From the NCBI RefSeq assembly GCF_028771845.1, contig NZ_CP118270.1, positions 2,232,001-2,296,000 of the forward strand: a DNA stretch of 64,000 nt, written 5' to 3'. The notes under the pieces were generated by a model. The model was not told the DNA's origin and did not search any database. It saw only the letters and a list, made by a program, of their open reading frames with translations. The translations under genes and the position numbers were made by a program. Origin of the DNA: Paenibacillus marchantiae. GTDB taxonomy: Bacteria; Bacillota; Bacilli; Paenibacillales; Paenibacillaceae. Shown here one piece after another: positions 36,659 to 46,175 of the stretch; within the stretch, counting starts at the first letter, position 1; every line of letters begins with the position of its first letter.

Positions 36659-37461
36659 TGAAAAATGAAACAAGCGTAATCCGGCGCAAACCACGGAAGA
36701 ACCCGCTTCGCTGGGTCATTGTAATCTTGCTTATACTTGTGTACGCTTGGGCACTTGCCGGTGTACCGTTTACCGGTTTGAAGGAAACGGCTGGTCAGAT
36801 CATGAAGGCAATTGTCGCCGGGATTTTCTCCCCGGATTGGGACTTTGTTTATCTGCCTGAGGGTGAAGATTTGCTGCGAGGATTGCTGGATACACTGGCG
36901 ATCTCGGTGCTGGGTACCGTCATTTCCGCTGTACTGTGTATCCCGTTTGCGTTCTGGTCTGCCCGAAATATGAGCAGCTTCCGTCCTGTATCGGGTACGG
37001 GCAAAATGGTGCTCAGCTTTATCCGTACGTTCCCGGAGATTATTATGGCTTTGCTGTTCATCAAGGCGGTGGGTCCGGGTTCCTTCGCGGGTGTACTCGC
37101 CCTTGGGCTGCATTCCATCGGGATGCTTGGTAAACTGTTCGCTGATGAAGTGGAAAATATTGATTATGGTCCTTCTGAAGCGTTGCTCGCTTCTGGGGCG
37201 ACTCGCATGCAGCAGCTGTGGTTTGCTGTACTGCCACAGGTTTTGCCTGGATTCCTTAACTACACGTTGTATAGGTTCGAGATTAATGTGCGTTCCGCAA
37301 CCATTCTGGGGGTTATCGGGGCAGGAGGGATCGGTACACCGCTGATCTTTGCACTCAGTACTCGGAACTGGCCGCGAGTAGGGATTATCTTGCTGGGTAT
37401 TATCGTAATGATCACGATCATTGATCTGATCTCTGGCTACATTCGCAAGAAGCTGGTATAG
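36655..37461 (+). CDS. phnE: phosphonate ABC transporter permease 2
   Basis: A 268-residue permease, a paralogue of the preceding gene, with coupling loop ENIDYGPSEALLASGATRMQ. Two phnE-type genes side by side give a heterodimeric channel. No C-P lyase genes follow, so the operon provides uptake only; use of the substrate must be encoded elsewhere. Confidence 0.92.
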   Translation: MMKNETSVIRRKPRKNPLRWVIVILLILVYAWALAGVPFTGLKETAGQIMKAIVAGIFSPDWDFVYLPEGEDLLRGLLDTLAISVLGTVISAVLCIPFAFWSARNMSSFRPVSGTGKMVLSFIRTFPEIIMALLFIKAVGPGSFAGVLALGLHSIGMLGKLFADEVENIDYGPSEALLASGATRMQQLWFAVLPQVLPGFLNYTLYRFEINVRSATILGVIGAGGIGTPLIFALSTRNWPRVGIILLGIIVMITIIDLISGYIRKKLV

Positions 37462-37552
37462 AGAAGTAAAGGTAAAGTTTGTTTGCTAATAAAGACGAAT
37501 AAAATAAAGAACATGATGGATATGTTTCAATCCATTATTGATCTATCGGAAG

Positions 37553-37590
37553 AGCAGCCCATGCAATAGCAGGTGCTGCTTTTTGTATTT
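37553..37590 (+). terminator. terminator of the phosphonate operon
   Basis: AGCAGC (37553-37558) and GCTGCT (37575-37580) followed by TTTTGTATTTT. Confidence 0.7.
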
Positions 37591-37701
37591 TATAGGAAGT
37601 TAATATCAGCAAAATGTTGAGCCCTATATGAAATTACTGTTTTAGAAGTAGACTCATACTATGATACTGTATAGTTATAAATTTAGTAATGGAGGTAAAT
37701 T

Positions 37702-38115
37702 GTGAGAAAAAACAATGATGTATTATGGGTGTCTATTTCTATACTTATTTTAATAGTCGCCATGTCTCTCACTGGTTGTTCCAAAATGCAAACAAGAATT
37801 AATCTCATGGGAGAGAGTGAACATTGGAGAGGCGAGCTAGATACGACAGTAACAAATGAAAGAGCGGAAAATGGAGAATATACTATATTTTATAAAAAAG
37901 ATAATTTGGAAGATATTAAAGAATATAAAATTAACATTAATGAAGGAAGAATAATTAGAAAGGAGAGCGATTTAACTTCGAAATCTATAGAGTTCCCTAT
38001 AACGAGTACAAAAGGTTCAATGGTTAGTAGGAATGAAGACCAAACTATTGTCATTGAGTGGACAGATATGAATGGTAACAATTTTGAAGAGAAACTGATC
38101 TTATCAGAAAAATAA
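37702..38115 (+). CDS. small lipoprotein, unknown
   Basis: A 137-residue, AT-rich gene starting with GTG behind GGAGG. The signal ends in lipobox SLTGC (Cys26). The mature domain is beta-rich, with a WRGELDTTVTNE strand near residue 41 and IVIEWTDMNG near the end. It resembles small extracellular beta-sandwich lipoproteins in shape only. It stands alone with a terminator. Confidence 0.65.
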   Translation: MRKNNDVLWVSISILILIVAMSLTGCSKMQTRINLMGESEHWRGELDTTVTNERAENGEYTIFYKKDNLEDIKEYKININEGRIIRKESDLTSKSIEFPITSTKGSMVSRNEDQTIVIEWTDMNGNNFEEKLILSEK

Positions 38116-38120
38116 CCGAA

Positions 38121-38171
38121 AAAAAACCGAAGCGAGTGCCTGGAGTCCCGGCAAACTTGCTTCGGTTTTTC
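38121..38171. terminator. convergent terminator between 38115 and 38209
   Basis: AAAACCGAAGC pairs with GCTTCGGTTTTT, with A and T tracts on the two sides. Confidence 0.85.
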
Positions 38172-38208
38172 AATGCTTGGTTAAACGTTAGGCATTCCTT
38201 ATTGAGAC

Positions 38209-41019
38209 TTAGCTTGCTGCTGGCAAAGATACAGCGGATTTCGTTACTTGTACCGTAATCGTTTCAGTGCTTGTCACACCCGCTGCATTGATCAGCTCAG
38301 CACGATACGTGTACGTTCCATTCGCGTGACCGGATACATCTGTCACAGCGCTTTGTGCATTAGGTGTTACTGCGTTCAGTGCTTTGGTATCGATCAGTTG
38401 ACCATTCTCATAGAGACGGTATTCTGATGCGTTTGTTCCCCACCACAGATTCATCGTCACTTTGTAGTTGCCGTCCCCATCCCAATTGTCTTGGGAGAGA
38501 ACTGCTTTGCCAGGGGCAGCATTCGCAACTTGCACCGTGAGTACTTCACTGCGAGTTGTACCCTTGGAGTTCGACAGCTCAGCTACGTAGGTATAAGTAC
38601 CGTTAGCTTTACCATTGATCGTTGTTTGGGCCGATTGCGCCGCTGGTGTAGCGTCTGTCAGCTTTTGTGTGTCAATCAGCACGCCATCTTCATACAGCTT
38701 ATAGCTCGTGCCATTGTCACCCCACCAGAGGTTCATAGTAACGGTATAAGACCCTTCAGAGAGACCGTTGCTGTAACCATTGTTGGATGTAAGCGCCGGC
38801 TTACCTGGTGCGCCAACAGCTGGAGTCGAAGGTCCTTCTTCGCCGCCTTCTTCAACGGCTACGAAATCGTTCAAGCTTCTAGGCTTCAGTTGAAATACAT
38901 CTTTAAAAATAGCGGCAACACCTGTCACGCTGATTTTATCGCCTGCTGCATAAGGGAAGGTCGTTTGCGTTACACCTGTGCGTGTATCCACACGTACATG
39001 CGTGCTTGTTCCGTCCGCTGCAACTGCATCGAATTCAAACGAACCTACCGGTGTTGCACTGATGATGTTCTGAACAGTTACTTCTTTCAATTGAACGAGT
39101 TGACCCTGGTTTGCAGCCGTAACTGCTGGCACATCAATGGCAGCAGGGATGGAGGCTGTACCCGTTTTCTCGATCGCTACGATATCCGTAAGCTCAAATT
39201 CACTGTTGTATAGCGCCGTTGCTGCGGTTACTTTAACCACATCTCCAGCGTGGAAGCCGGCAGTACTTTGGAAAACATAAAGGCCACCGGTGGTGTCTTG
39301 AAGATAGAAGGATTGTCCACCAAAAGCACCTGGCTCTGTAGTAACTACACCCTCAACTGTAACCGTTGAACCAGCTGCTTTGGTGCGTGCATCAGCAATG
39401 CTGATCGTTGCCGGGATTGGTCCTTCTTCTTCCGGAAGCTGCTCAGCCGGAACATTGCCGACGGTAACTGCAGTCGTAATCAGGTTGCTGCCGTTCAGAC
39501 GCAGACGCAGGCTGGCAGCGCCCGTTGTACCTGATTTAATGCGGACATTCAGGTCTTTGATTGCGCGACCTTTGCTGTCGGAAGTTACGCTAAAGTTGGA
39601 GCTATAACCGTACGAAGTCGGCCATGTACCACCTTCATTCTGAATCATGGCGACCTGTGTTCCGCCAGTCAGGTAAATTCCTGCACTGTAACCGGAAACG
39701 GTTGTGTTAGCAGGCATGTTCTCTACAACCACACGGATCTGGAAATCCTCCGCATTAGGCAGGGTTTCCTGCTTCACGATGCTGTAGGAAGCGTTCGCGC
39801 TTGAAGCTGGTCCACCATAAGAACCTGCTTTGAACGTGGAACGATCATACCACTTGTATCCTGCAGCTGGTGCAGCCCAAGGTTCAGCCTGTGGTTCTGT
39901 GGAAGCAGCAGGTTGTTCGAACGGAAGCAATGCTGTTGCATTATCCAGTTGAAGTCCGTTCACTTGAGTCAAGCTAGTGTAATTTTCTTGATTAGCAAGC
40001 CAGTTAACGGTATTGACCAGCAATTTGCCGTCATCAACTTCTTTGAAGCCGTCATACGTTGTTTTGCGAGCGCCAGTCTCTTCGCGAAGATACTTCGGTG
40101 AAGCATCTTCAACCGGAGAGGAATCGCCGATAAATGCTGCTTTACCTGCACCCAGCTTGGAAACGGCTACGTAAGGACCTTCCTCAACTCCACCGCCATT
40201 GTATACGCCCTGGTCAACAGCGTTCGGCCAAGCGTCATTCGTTTTCGGCAGGTATACAATACCTTTAGCCTTTGTTGGATCGGTGATCGCAAGAGTGGAC
40301 CCTGCGTGCATGGCTACCGCAGATACACCTTCTGTAATGCCAAATGCCTGTCCAGCAGGCACAATGTTAGTAGCATTAATATCGCCTAATGCGTTGTAAC
40401 GGAAGCGTACTCCGAAATTATCGGACAGCCAGTCCGTGCTGGTTACATTTTGCATAGCCTCAGAGTTACGCTCCTCTGTGCTCATGCCTTTGGCTGGATC
40501 TTCGAATGCGCCACGACGATAGCCGTTAATCGCTTCAGAACCGTCCCAGCGGTTTTTGTTACGGTCAGCATTGTAGTGATCTCCAATGAAGAAGATGCTG
40601 CCGCCTTTTTCTACATACTCTTTCAAGGCTGCCTGTTCTGTCGTTTTGAAGGGAACATTGGGTTCAGCAATGACAAACACGTTATATTCTTTCAGATCGT
40701 CATAGGTAAAAGGAGTCGTCTTGCGCAGTTCCTTTACATAATATCCATCATTCGCGAGTGCATTGCCGAAGTCTGAGAAGCCTCCGTCAATGACCCAGTC
40801 AGCTGCTCCAGCTGTCTGTGCATGAGTATTGTCGAACAATACTTTCTTGCCTGCATTACCGTTAACAACCTTTGCCTGAATGAACGGTGCAGGGTCTGTC
40901 GCCCATTCGGCCTGAACCGATGCATCTCCATTCCACAATCCAATCTGAAGCGGCAATGCCATGGACAATGCCAGGAGTGATTTTACCCATACTCCTCGCA
41001 TACGTGTCAATTTACCCAA
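38209..41019 (-). CDS. large secreted multidomain protein (GATase-like, OB-fold, two FN3-like repeats)
   Basis: About 937 residues with a signal peptide. Domain order: a glutamine-amidotransferase-like alpha/beta domain (about 55-350) opening [14 protein letters not shown] and containing [10 protein letters not shown]; a beta-sandwich (about 385-530); an OB-fold-like domain (about 540-720) with [13 protein letters not shown] and [13 protein letters not shown], seen in secreted nucleases such as YhcR; then two chitinase-type FN3-like repeats of about 90 residues, each with TVTMNLWWG or KVTMNLWWG and YENG/YEDG turns. No catalytic residues are certain. TTG at 41019 is chosen, 6 bases after GGGAGGG. 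It may bind or degrade nucleic acid or chitin; function unknown. Confidence 0.75.
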   Translation of the reverse strand: MGKLTRMRGVWVKSLLALSMALPLQIGLWNGDASVQAEWATDPAPFIQAKVVNGNAGKKVLFDNTHAQTAGAADWVIDGGFSDFGNALANDGYYVKELRKTTPFTYDDLKEYNVFVIAEPNVPFKTTEQAALKEYVEKGGSIFFIGDHYNADRNKNRWDGSEAINGYRRGAFEDPAKGMSTEERNSEAMQNVTSTDWLSDNFGVRFRYNALGDINATNIVPAGQAFGITEGVSAVAMHAGSTLAITDPTKAKGIVYLPKTNDAWPNAVDQGVYNGGGVEEGPYVAVSKLGAGKAAFIGDSSPVEDASPKYLREETGARKTTYDGFKEVDDGKLLVNTVNWLANQENYTSLTQVNGLQLDNATALLPFEQPAASTEPQAEPWAAPAAGYKWYDRSTFKAGSYGGPASSANASYSIVKQETLPNAEDFQIRVVVENMPANTTVSGYSAGIYLTGGTQVAMIQNEGGTWPTSYGYSSNFSVTSDSKGRAIKDLNVRIKSGTTGAASLRLRLNGSNLITTAVTVGNVPAEQLPEEEGPIPATISIADARTKAAGSTVTVEGVVTTEPGAFGGQSFYLQDTTGGLYVFQSTAGFHAGDVVKVTAATALYNSEFELTDIVAIEKTGTASIPAAIDVPAVTAANQGQLVQLKEVTVQNIISATPVGSFEFDAVAADGTSTHVRVDTRTGVTQTTFPYAAGDKISVTGVAAIFKDVFQLKPRSLNDFVAVEEGGEEGPSTPAVGAPGKPALTSNNGYSNGLSEGSYTVTMNLWWGDNGTSYKLYEDGVLIDTQKLTDATPAAQSAQTTINGKANGTYTYVAELSNSKGTTRSEVLTVQVANAAPGKAVLSQDNWDGDGNYKVTMNLWWGTNASEYRLYENGQLIDTKALNAVTPNAQSAVTDVSGHANGTYTYRAELINAAGVTSTETITVQVTKSAVSLPAAS

Positions 41020-41098
41020 CCAAATCCCTCCCAAATATTAGTTGAAACATGAGTTCGTCCATATTCTAACACACCAAAATCTCACATAGTCATAACAA

Positions 41099-41143
41099 TT
41101 TGTAAAAACGAACTCGACTTTTGTAAAAATGAGTCCTTTGTCA
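41099..41143 (-). repeat. direct repeats upstream of the 937-residue secreted protein
   Basis: TTTGTAAAAA occurs at 41099-41108 and 41120-41129, 21 bases apart, with TTTGTCA at 41137-41143. On the minus strand these read TTTTTACAAA, which looks like PhoP-type TTTACA half sites. Confidence 0.4.
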
Positions 41144-41210
41144 TGCTCCATCTAACAAATTTTGATACTTTCTAACATCAGATGTTGATTTCACGTCATT
41201 TCTGCTCATG

Positions 41211-41237
41211 AAAAAAAGCCATCTCTTATGAGATGAC
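41211..41237 (-). terminator. terminator overlapping the end of the ECF sigma gene
   Basis: On the minus strand GTCATCTC, loop, GAGATGGC, then TTTTTTT. The stem includes the last codons of the gene, so the sigma factor gene and the secreted protein gene are separate transcripts. Confidence 0.85.
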
Positions 41238-41702
41238 TTTGGCCCGAATCCGATTGACAGCATGGAATACCGAGGATTTGATCATGCCTTCACTACGGTT
41301 AACGAGCTGGGCGGTTTCTTTGATGCTGTACCCGTGAATCACGCGTAATTCAAGAATTTTGCGATGCTCTGTATTGTTAATGATCGAAACAAGGTCGTTA
41401 ACACCTTCAGAGATCTCCAATTCGGATGTATCACAGTGATACGTCTGCATCTCCAACTTACTGTCCCGCTTCAGTGTACGGGTCCGCTTGCGGAATGTAT
41501 CCATGGCGAGGTTACGGGCAATTCTTTTGAGGTAGTAGAGAAGTCGTTCTTCCGGAATGTCTGCCGATACATTCATCATTCGAATGAAACACTCCTGCGT
41601 GAGATCCTCTGCATCCTGTTGATTTTTGACGATCTGAGATAGATACCGTGTCACTTCTGATTTATAGTTTACATAAGCATCATGAATGGTTGTTTTGTTC
41701 AC
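41226..41702 (-). CDS. ECF-type RNA polymerase sigma factor
   Basis: A 158-residue sigma-70-like protein with only regions 2 and 4. Region 2: QDAEDLTQECFIRMM, then RIARNLAMDTFRKR. Region 4: ILELRVIHGYSIKETAQLVNRSEGMIKSSVFHAVNRIRAK, a helix-turn-helix for the -35 element. It starts with GTG. No anti-sigma gene follows, which is unusual for the class and leaves the control mechanism open. It is divergent from the two-component operon. Confidence 0.9.
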   Translation of the reverse strand: MNKTTIHDAYVNYKSEVTRYLSQIVKNQQDAEDLTQECFIRMMNVSADIPEERLLYYLKRIARNLAMDTFRKRTRTLKRDSKLEMQTYHCDTSELEISEGVNDLVSIINNTEHRKILELRVIHGYSIKETAQLVNRSEGMIKSSVFHAVNRIRAKVIS

Positions 41703-41908
41703 GTGATGTTTTCCCCTTTGGATACCGATCTGGCTTTGTCCGGTCTGGTTTGTTCTCTGTGTTCCAAGTATATCGGGATGATGTTTCCAAAGACGCCAGA
41801 CTTGTATCCGAGTTGTAACATTTCCGGTGAACCTCTGTTCAATCCAAGAGCAGAGATACAGAATATAAGGCAGATGAAATTCATAGAGCAGGGAGATTAA
41901 GATTCATC

Positions 41909-42622
41909 ATGAGACCGAAACAGATTTTGATTATTGAAGACGAAGAGTCCATTCGCGACATCCTATCCTATTCGTTGCGTAAGGAAGGATTTGAGATGAC
42001 TGAAGCAGCAACAGGCAGAGAGGGCTTGGATCTGCTCAGGGAGTCCAGACCAGACTTGATCCTGCTCGACCTGATGCTGCCGGACATGAGCGGGTTCGAT
42101 GTATGCAGACAACTTTCCGTGAATTCGAAGATTCCCGTAATTATGATTACGGCGAAGTCCGATATGCTGGACAAGGTGCTCGGCATGGAGCTGGGGGCGG
42201 ACGATTATATTACCAAGCCATTCGACATTCGTGAGGTAGTTGTGCGCATTCGGGCCATTTTCCGCCGGATTGATCTAATCAGCGAGACGCTGGAGAATCA
42301 GTCCTATGAAGTGGTACGGCTTGGTAGACACATTGAGATCCGCAAGGATGAGCGTGAAGTCTGGAAAGATGGGGAACGCGCCGGACTGACCAATAAGGAG
42401 TATGATCTGCTCTTATATTTGGTCAACCATCACCGCAAAGTACATACAAGGTCCGAGTTGCTGGATAAAGTGTGGGGATTTGATTTTCCCGGAGATACCC
42501 GGACGGTAGACATTCATATTCAGCGTATCCGCAAGAAGCTGGATAGCGGGGAGCAGGGGATTTCACTTATTGAGACGGTCTTTGGCGTGGGTTACAAACT
42601 GAATATTCAGGTGCATACATGA
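41909..42622 (+). CDS. OmpR-family response regulator
   Basis: A 237-residue regulator. The receiver domain has the acidic pair IIEDEES near the start, phospho-acceptor Asp54 in LILLDLMLPDMSG, and Lys in TKPFDIREV. The C-terminal winged helix contains TNKEYDLLLYLVNHHRKVHTRSELL and TVDIHIQRIRKKLD. It overlaps its kinase by 4 bases. Confidence 0.95.
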   Translation: MRPKQILIIEDEESIRDILSYSLRKEGFEMTEAATGREGLDLLRESRPDLILLDLMLPDMSGFDVCRQLSVNSKIPVIMITAKSDMLDKVLGMELGADDYITKPFDIREVVVRIRAIFRRIDLISETLENQSYEVVRLGRHIEIRKDEREVWKDGERAGLTNKEYDLLLYLVNHHRKVHTRSELLDKVWGFDFPGDTRTVDIHIQRIRKKLDSGEQGISLIETVFGVGYKLNIQVHT

Positions 42623-44082
42623 AGTGGACGATCCAGTTCAAAATGGTCGTTCTTTTCTCGGTCATCGTATTTATTGGTTTTTCGGCCTTGCTCATTATTT
42701 CGAATAAAGTGGGTGAGGAGAACATGTACAGGGAAGTGCAGGAGGACATGGTGCAATCCAAAAAAAATCTGGATATCGCGCTCAATCAATACTTCCTGAT
42801 TCATAATAAACGGATTAGTGAGGACTCCCTGGGAACAGGGAATCGGGACCTCGCAGAACAGATCGGCTCCGCAGTAGGCGGCAAGGTCATAGTCTATCGG
42901 TCTGATGGCACTCCGTTTAGCAACGTGGGTGCGGAGGCGAAGCTGGCTGCTGCTCAAACTTCTGATCTACAGGCTGCCATGAAATCAAAGATCGCCTATA
43001 CAACCGTGGTGGCCAAAGGCAGAGTAACAGGGAATCTGTCCTTTCCTGTGCTGTCGGAGGGGAGCATCCTTGGCATTATCCAGCTGGAAAGGGATTATAC
43101 GGATCTGTTCAAACGGCATCTGCGATTTCAGAACACCATCAAGGGCTTTGCAGCCGTCATTTTTGTGTTTGTTTTCATTGGATCTGTCTTTATTTCACGC
43201 CAGATTACCAAGCCGATTCGTGTGCTGACAAAACGTTCAGCCGAAGTTGCACAAGGCAGCCTGAATGCAGACATCCACATCTCAACGAAGGATGAGATTG
43301 GAGAGCTGGCTTCCAGCTTTACCGTCATGATTGCTCGGGTAAAGGAGCAGATTGACGTGATTGAGAGAGAACGGGATGAGGTCAAGCATTTACAAGCACG
43401 CAACAAGGTTTTTTTTGACAATGTGACGCATGAATTAAAGACACCACTGACCACGATACTGGGGTATGCCCAGATTTTGCGGGATAATGGATTTACGGAT
43501 CAAGCATTCTTCGATAAAGGGTTGAAATATATTATCAACGAGAGCCAACGCCTCAACGTCATGGTTGCGGATATCCTTGAAGTGACCGTATCGTCCACAC
43601 CGATTCAGACCTTCCGTTTTGAGCGGGTGAATGTATCGAATATTATTCGGGAAGCCTGCGAAGACATGTCCATCAAGGCGGGCAAGTACAATATTGGCAT
43701 TCGCTATGAGCTGGAAGAATTGCTATATGTCCAGGGGGACTGGAATAAGCTCAAGGAAGTTTTTTTGAATGTGCTGGATAACTCGGTCAAATACGGGAAT
43801 GTGAATTCCATCATTCAGGTCCAATCGTTTCGACTGGGAGATTCGGTAGCCATACTGATTCGTGATGAAGGAGAAGGCATTCCGGAGGAAGCGCTGAAGC
43901 ATGTATTTGAACCCTTTTACCGGGATAACGGGATGAACAGGACAGAGAAGGGAAGCGCTGGGCTGGGCTTGTCAATTGTGAAAAACACGGTGGAGCAGCA
44001 TGGGGGAACGGTGGAAATGAAGAGTATATTGAACAAGGGAACACAGGTGAATATCAGTCTGCCTGGAGAATCGGACGTATGA
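42619..44082 (+). CDS. sensor histidine kinase
   Basis: A 487-residue kinase with two membrane helices (about 8-27 and 172-195) flanking an extracellular sensor of about 145 residues. A HAMP domain and coiled coil follow, then the phospho-acceptor His271 in FDNVTHELKTPLTT, N box NVLDNSVKYG, G1 DEGEGIP and G2 GLGLSIVKN. It pairs with the preceding regulator. The signal is unknown. Confidence 0.95.
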   Translation: MKWTIQFKMVVLFSVIVFIGFSALLIISNKVGEENMYREVQEDMVQSKKNLDIALNQYFLIHNKRISEDSLGTGNRDLAEQIGSAVGGKVIVYRSDGTPFSNVGAEAKLAAAQTSDLQAAMKSKIAYTTVVAKGRVTGNLSFPVLSEGSILGIIQLERDYTDLFKRHLRFQNTIKGFAAVIFVFVFIGSVFISRQITKPIRVLTKRSAEVAQGSLNADIHISTKDEIGELASSFTVMIARVKEQIDVIERERDEVKHLQARNKVFFDNVTHELKTPLTTILGYAQILRDNGFTDQAFFDKGLKYIINESQRLNVMVADILEVTVSSTPIQTFRFERVNVSNIIREACEDMSIKAGKYNIGIRYELEELLYVQGDWNKLKEVFLNVLDNSVKYGNVNSIIQVQSFRLGDSVAILIRDEGEGIPEEALKHVFEPFYRDNGMNRTEKGSAGLGLSIVKNTVEQHGGTVEMKSILNKGTQVNISLPGESDV

Positions 44083-45236
44083 AGAAACGAGGATTTTGGA
44101 GCAGATATCGCGATATGCTTATGTTATCCGGTTTGCTGATTGTATTTGTCGGAGGTATCTTTGGCATTGGTAGTCTGTTCAGCATTGGACATGGGAAGCC
44201 CAGGACCGTCATTCTGCCGGATAAACAGTTCAACAGCCGCCTCGCCCCACCGCCAAGCAGCACCATTCAGATTGAGTCGGCTACCAAGCTGCCCAATGAC
44301 TTTGCCATTTATGATTTTGAGGTAGCTGATCCCAACACGGTCATATTGAATCGGCCGGATCGTTCCTATACCGGGATCAAGCTGTCACAGCTGCATATGG
44401 ATGATAATCTCTTGAAGGACATCGCCACGAATACAGAGTATGGCATTACTCTGAGTCCGGATCAGAGCAAGCTGATTTATTCACAGTACCGATCGACTCA
44501 GGCGCAGAAGACAACCTATGAATATGATTTGAAAACAGGAGAACATCTCAAGCTGAAGAATGACAACTCCTATTCACGCGTCTTTGTAGGTAATGAATCC
44601 TACATCGGATATGATGACCTGGTGTTCAACATGGTGGGTCTGGATACAGGAAAGAAACACGAATTGTACAGTTATGATGAGTTAGTTGCCAAGGTTGCGC
44701 AGGTGAGTAACATTTCAAGTCCGGATGATACTCTGATTATGCTGGATTCATATGAGATTAGCCGGGATCTATCACGGGTGTATGTGCTGGTCAAACTGAA
44801 AGAAAATTACGCCGTCTATAGCTTCTCTCTGAACGACAAAAATGATATCACCGCATACACCCCTGCCCAGGATATACAGCAGTTTAAGGTACTAAAGAAT
44901 GGGGACATGCTGATTCAGGGCATGATCAACACCGAACAGGGATTGTACAGATATCGAGCGGATACCAAAAAGTTTGAGCTGCTGGTCAAAGGGCCTATCT
45001 GGAGCTTCGATCTGGATGAGGAGGAGTCCCGCATTGCCTATTTTTTGACACTCGAAGGACAGAAGAATGAGGTGCACATTGCCTATCTGAATGACCGGAA
45101 GCTGGGGTCCGATACGGTTATTTACCGGAATATCGATTACTTTATCAAGTTGAAATGGAATGACAGCAATCTCTTTGTTGTCGGGAGCTCTATGGAAAAA
45201 AGCGAGTTATATCAGTTTAGCTTCCGAGCTTGGTAA
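44079..45236 (+). CDS. membrane-anchored beta-propeller-like protein of the two-component operon
   Basis: A 385-residue protein with a basic N-terminus, one membrane helix (about 13-34), then about 340 extracellular residues made of repeated beta-strand units (YGITLSPDQSKLIYSQYR, DLDEEESRIAYFLTLEG), as in TolB/WD-like propellers. It overlaps the kinase gene by 4 bases, so the three genes form one unit. An extracellular accessory sensor for the kinase is a reasonable guess. Confidence 0.7.
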   Translation: MKKRGFWSRYRDMLMLSGLLIVFVGGIFGIGSLFSIGHGKPRTVILPDKQFNSRLAPPPSSTIQIESATKLPNDFAIYDFEVADPNTVILNRPDRSYTGIKLSQLHMDDNLLKDIATNTEYGITLSPDQSKLIYSQYRSTQAQKTTYEYDLKTGEHLKLKNDNSYSRVFVGNESYIGYDDLVFNMVGLDTGKKHELYSYDELVAKVAQVSNISSPDDTLIMLDSYEISRDLSRVYVLVKLKENYAVYSFSLNDKNDITAYTPAQDIQQFKVLKNGDMLIQGMINTEQGLYRYRADTKKFELLVKGPIWSFDLDEEESRIAYFLTLEGQKNEVHIAYLNDRKLGSDTVIYRNIDYFIKLKWNDSNLFVVGSSMEKSELYQFSFRAW

Positions 45237-45265
45237 AGATGTGAATATGGAATGCTCAGAAATTA

Positions 45266-45318
45266 GGCCCTATGGAATGAAGTCGCTATGTTAAGGACTG
45301 AACCCATAGGGTCTTTTT
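45266..45318 (+). terminator. terminator of the two-component operon
   Basis: GGCCCTATGG pairs with CCCATAGGG, followed by TCTTTTTG. Confidence 0.8.
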
Positions 45319-45407
45319 GTGATTTGAACATGTTGCATAAATCCAAAGAAGGCCTTTCAATCCAATGCAGCTAAAGGCTGATTTTACAAATTGGATACAA
45401 GTCCAGA

Positions 45408-45435
45408 TTGGACCGATACATCTGATGGCTATAAT
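45408..45435 (+). promoter_or_regulatory. promoter of the MacB-type exporter operon
   Basis: TTGGAC (45408-45413), a 16-base spacer, TATAAT (45430-45435), 35 bases before the start codon. Confidence 0.65.
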
Positions 45436-45470
45436 TACCTCTATTACATCGATGAGAGGAAGCCGGATTC

Positions 45471-46175
45471 ATGCTGCGAGTTGAACAGGTATCACACACG
45501 TTCCGCAATGCACAAGGGATTGTTCCCGTATTGCAGGACATTAACATATCCGTGGGTAAGGGTGAGATGGTTGCACTGCTGGGAAGCTCCGGTTCAGGCA
45601 AATCGACGTTATTGCATCTGATGGCAGGTCTGATGAAGCCGGACACAGGCAAGATCCTTATTGCAGATCAGGATATTGTGCGTATGAGTGAGAACCGACT
45701 GGCCGAATTCCGCCGGACACATATTGGCTTTATTTTTCAGGCGTATGAGCTGCTTGCGAACCTGACAATTCGGGAAAATGTGGAGCTGCCGCTCGTGTTT
45801 CAGGGCATTCGCCCATCACGGCGTAAGCAAAAGGCGATGCACCTGCTAGAACAGGTTGGCCTTGTCGGCAAGTCCGAATTATTCCCTTCCCAGCTATCAG
45901 GAGGGCAGCAGCAGCGCGTCAGCATTGCGCGTTCACTGATTACGGAGCCGTCCGTCATATTCGCGGACGAGCCTACCGGGAACCTGGATACCCGAACGGA
46001 GGAAGAGATTATTTCCATTTTGCAACAGCTGAATCGGGAGATGCATACAACATTCGTTATTGTCACGCATGAGGCTGAAGTGGCGGAGCAGATGCAGGTT
46101 GTCATTACATTGCAGGACGGATGCTTGGTGGAGAGCGGCCAGTCCAAGGCAGTAGAGCAAGGAGAGCGGTTGTGA
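45471..46175 (+). CDS. ABC transporter ATP-binding protein (MacB/LolD/YknY type)
   Basis: A 234-residue ATPase. Walker A GSSGSGKST is near residue 38, signature [15 protein letters not shown] near 140, Walker B IFADEPTGNLDT near 162. The GNLD ending and short length are typical of MacB-class transporters. It overlaps the permease by 4 bases. Confidence 0.93.
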   Translation: MLRVEQVSHTFRNAQGIVPVLQDINISVGKGEMVALLGSSGSGKSTLLHLMAGLMKPDTGKILIADQDIVRMSENRLAEFRRTHIGFIFQAYELLANLTIRENVELPLVFQGIRPSRRKQKAMHLLEQVGLVGKSELFPSQLSGGQQQRVSIARSLITEPSVIFADEPTGNLDTRTEEEIISILQQLNREMHTTFVIVTHEAEVAEQMQVVITLQDGCLVESGQSKAVEQGERL

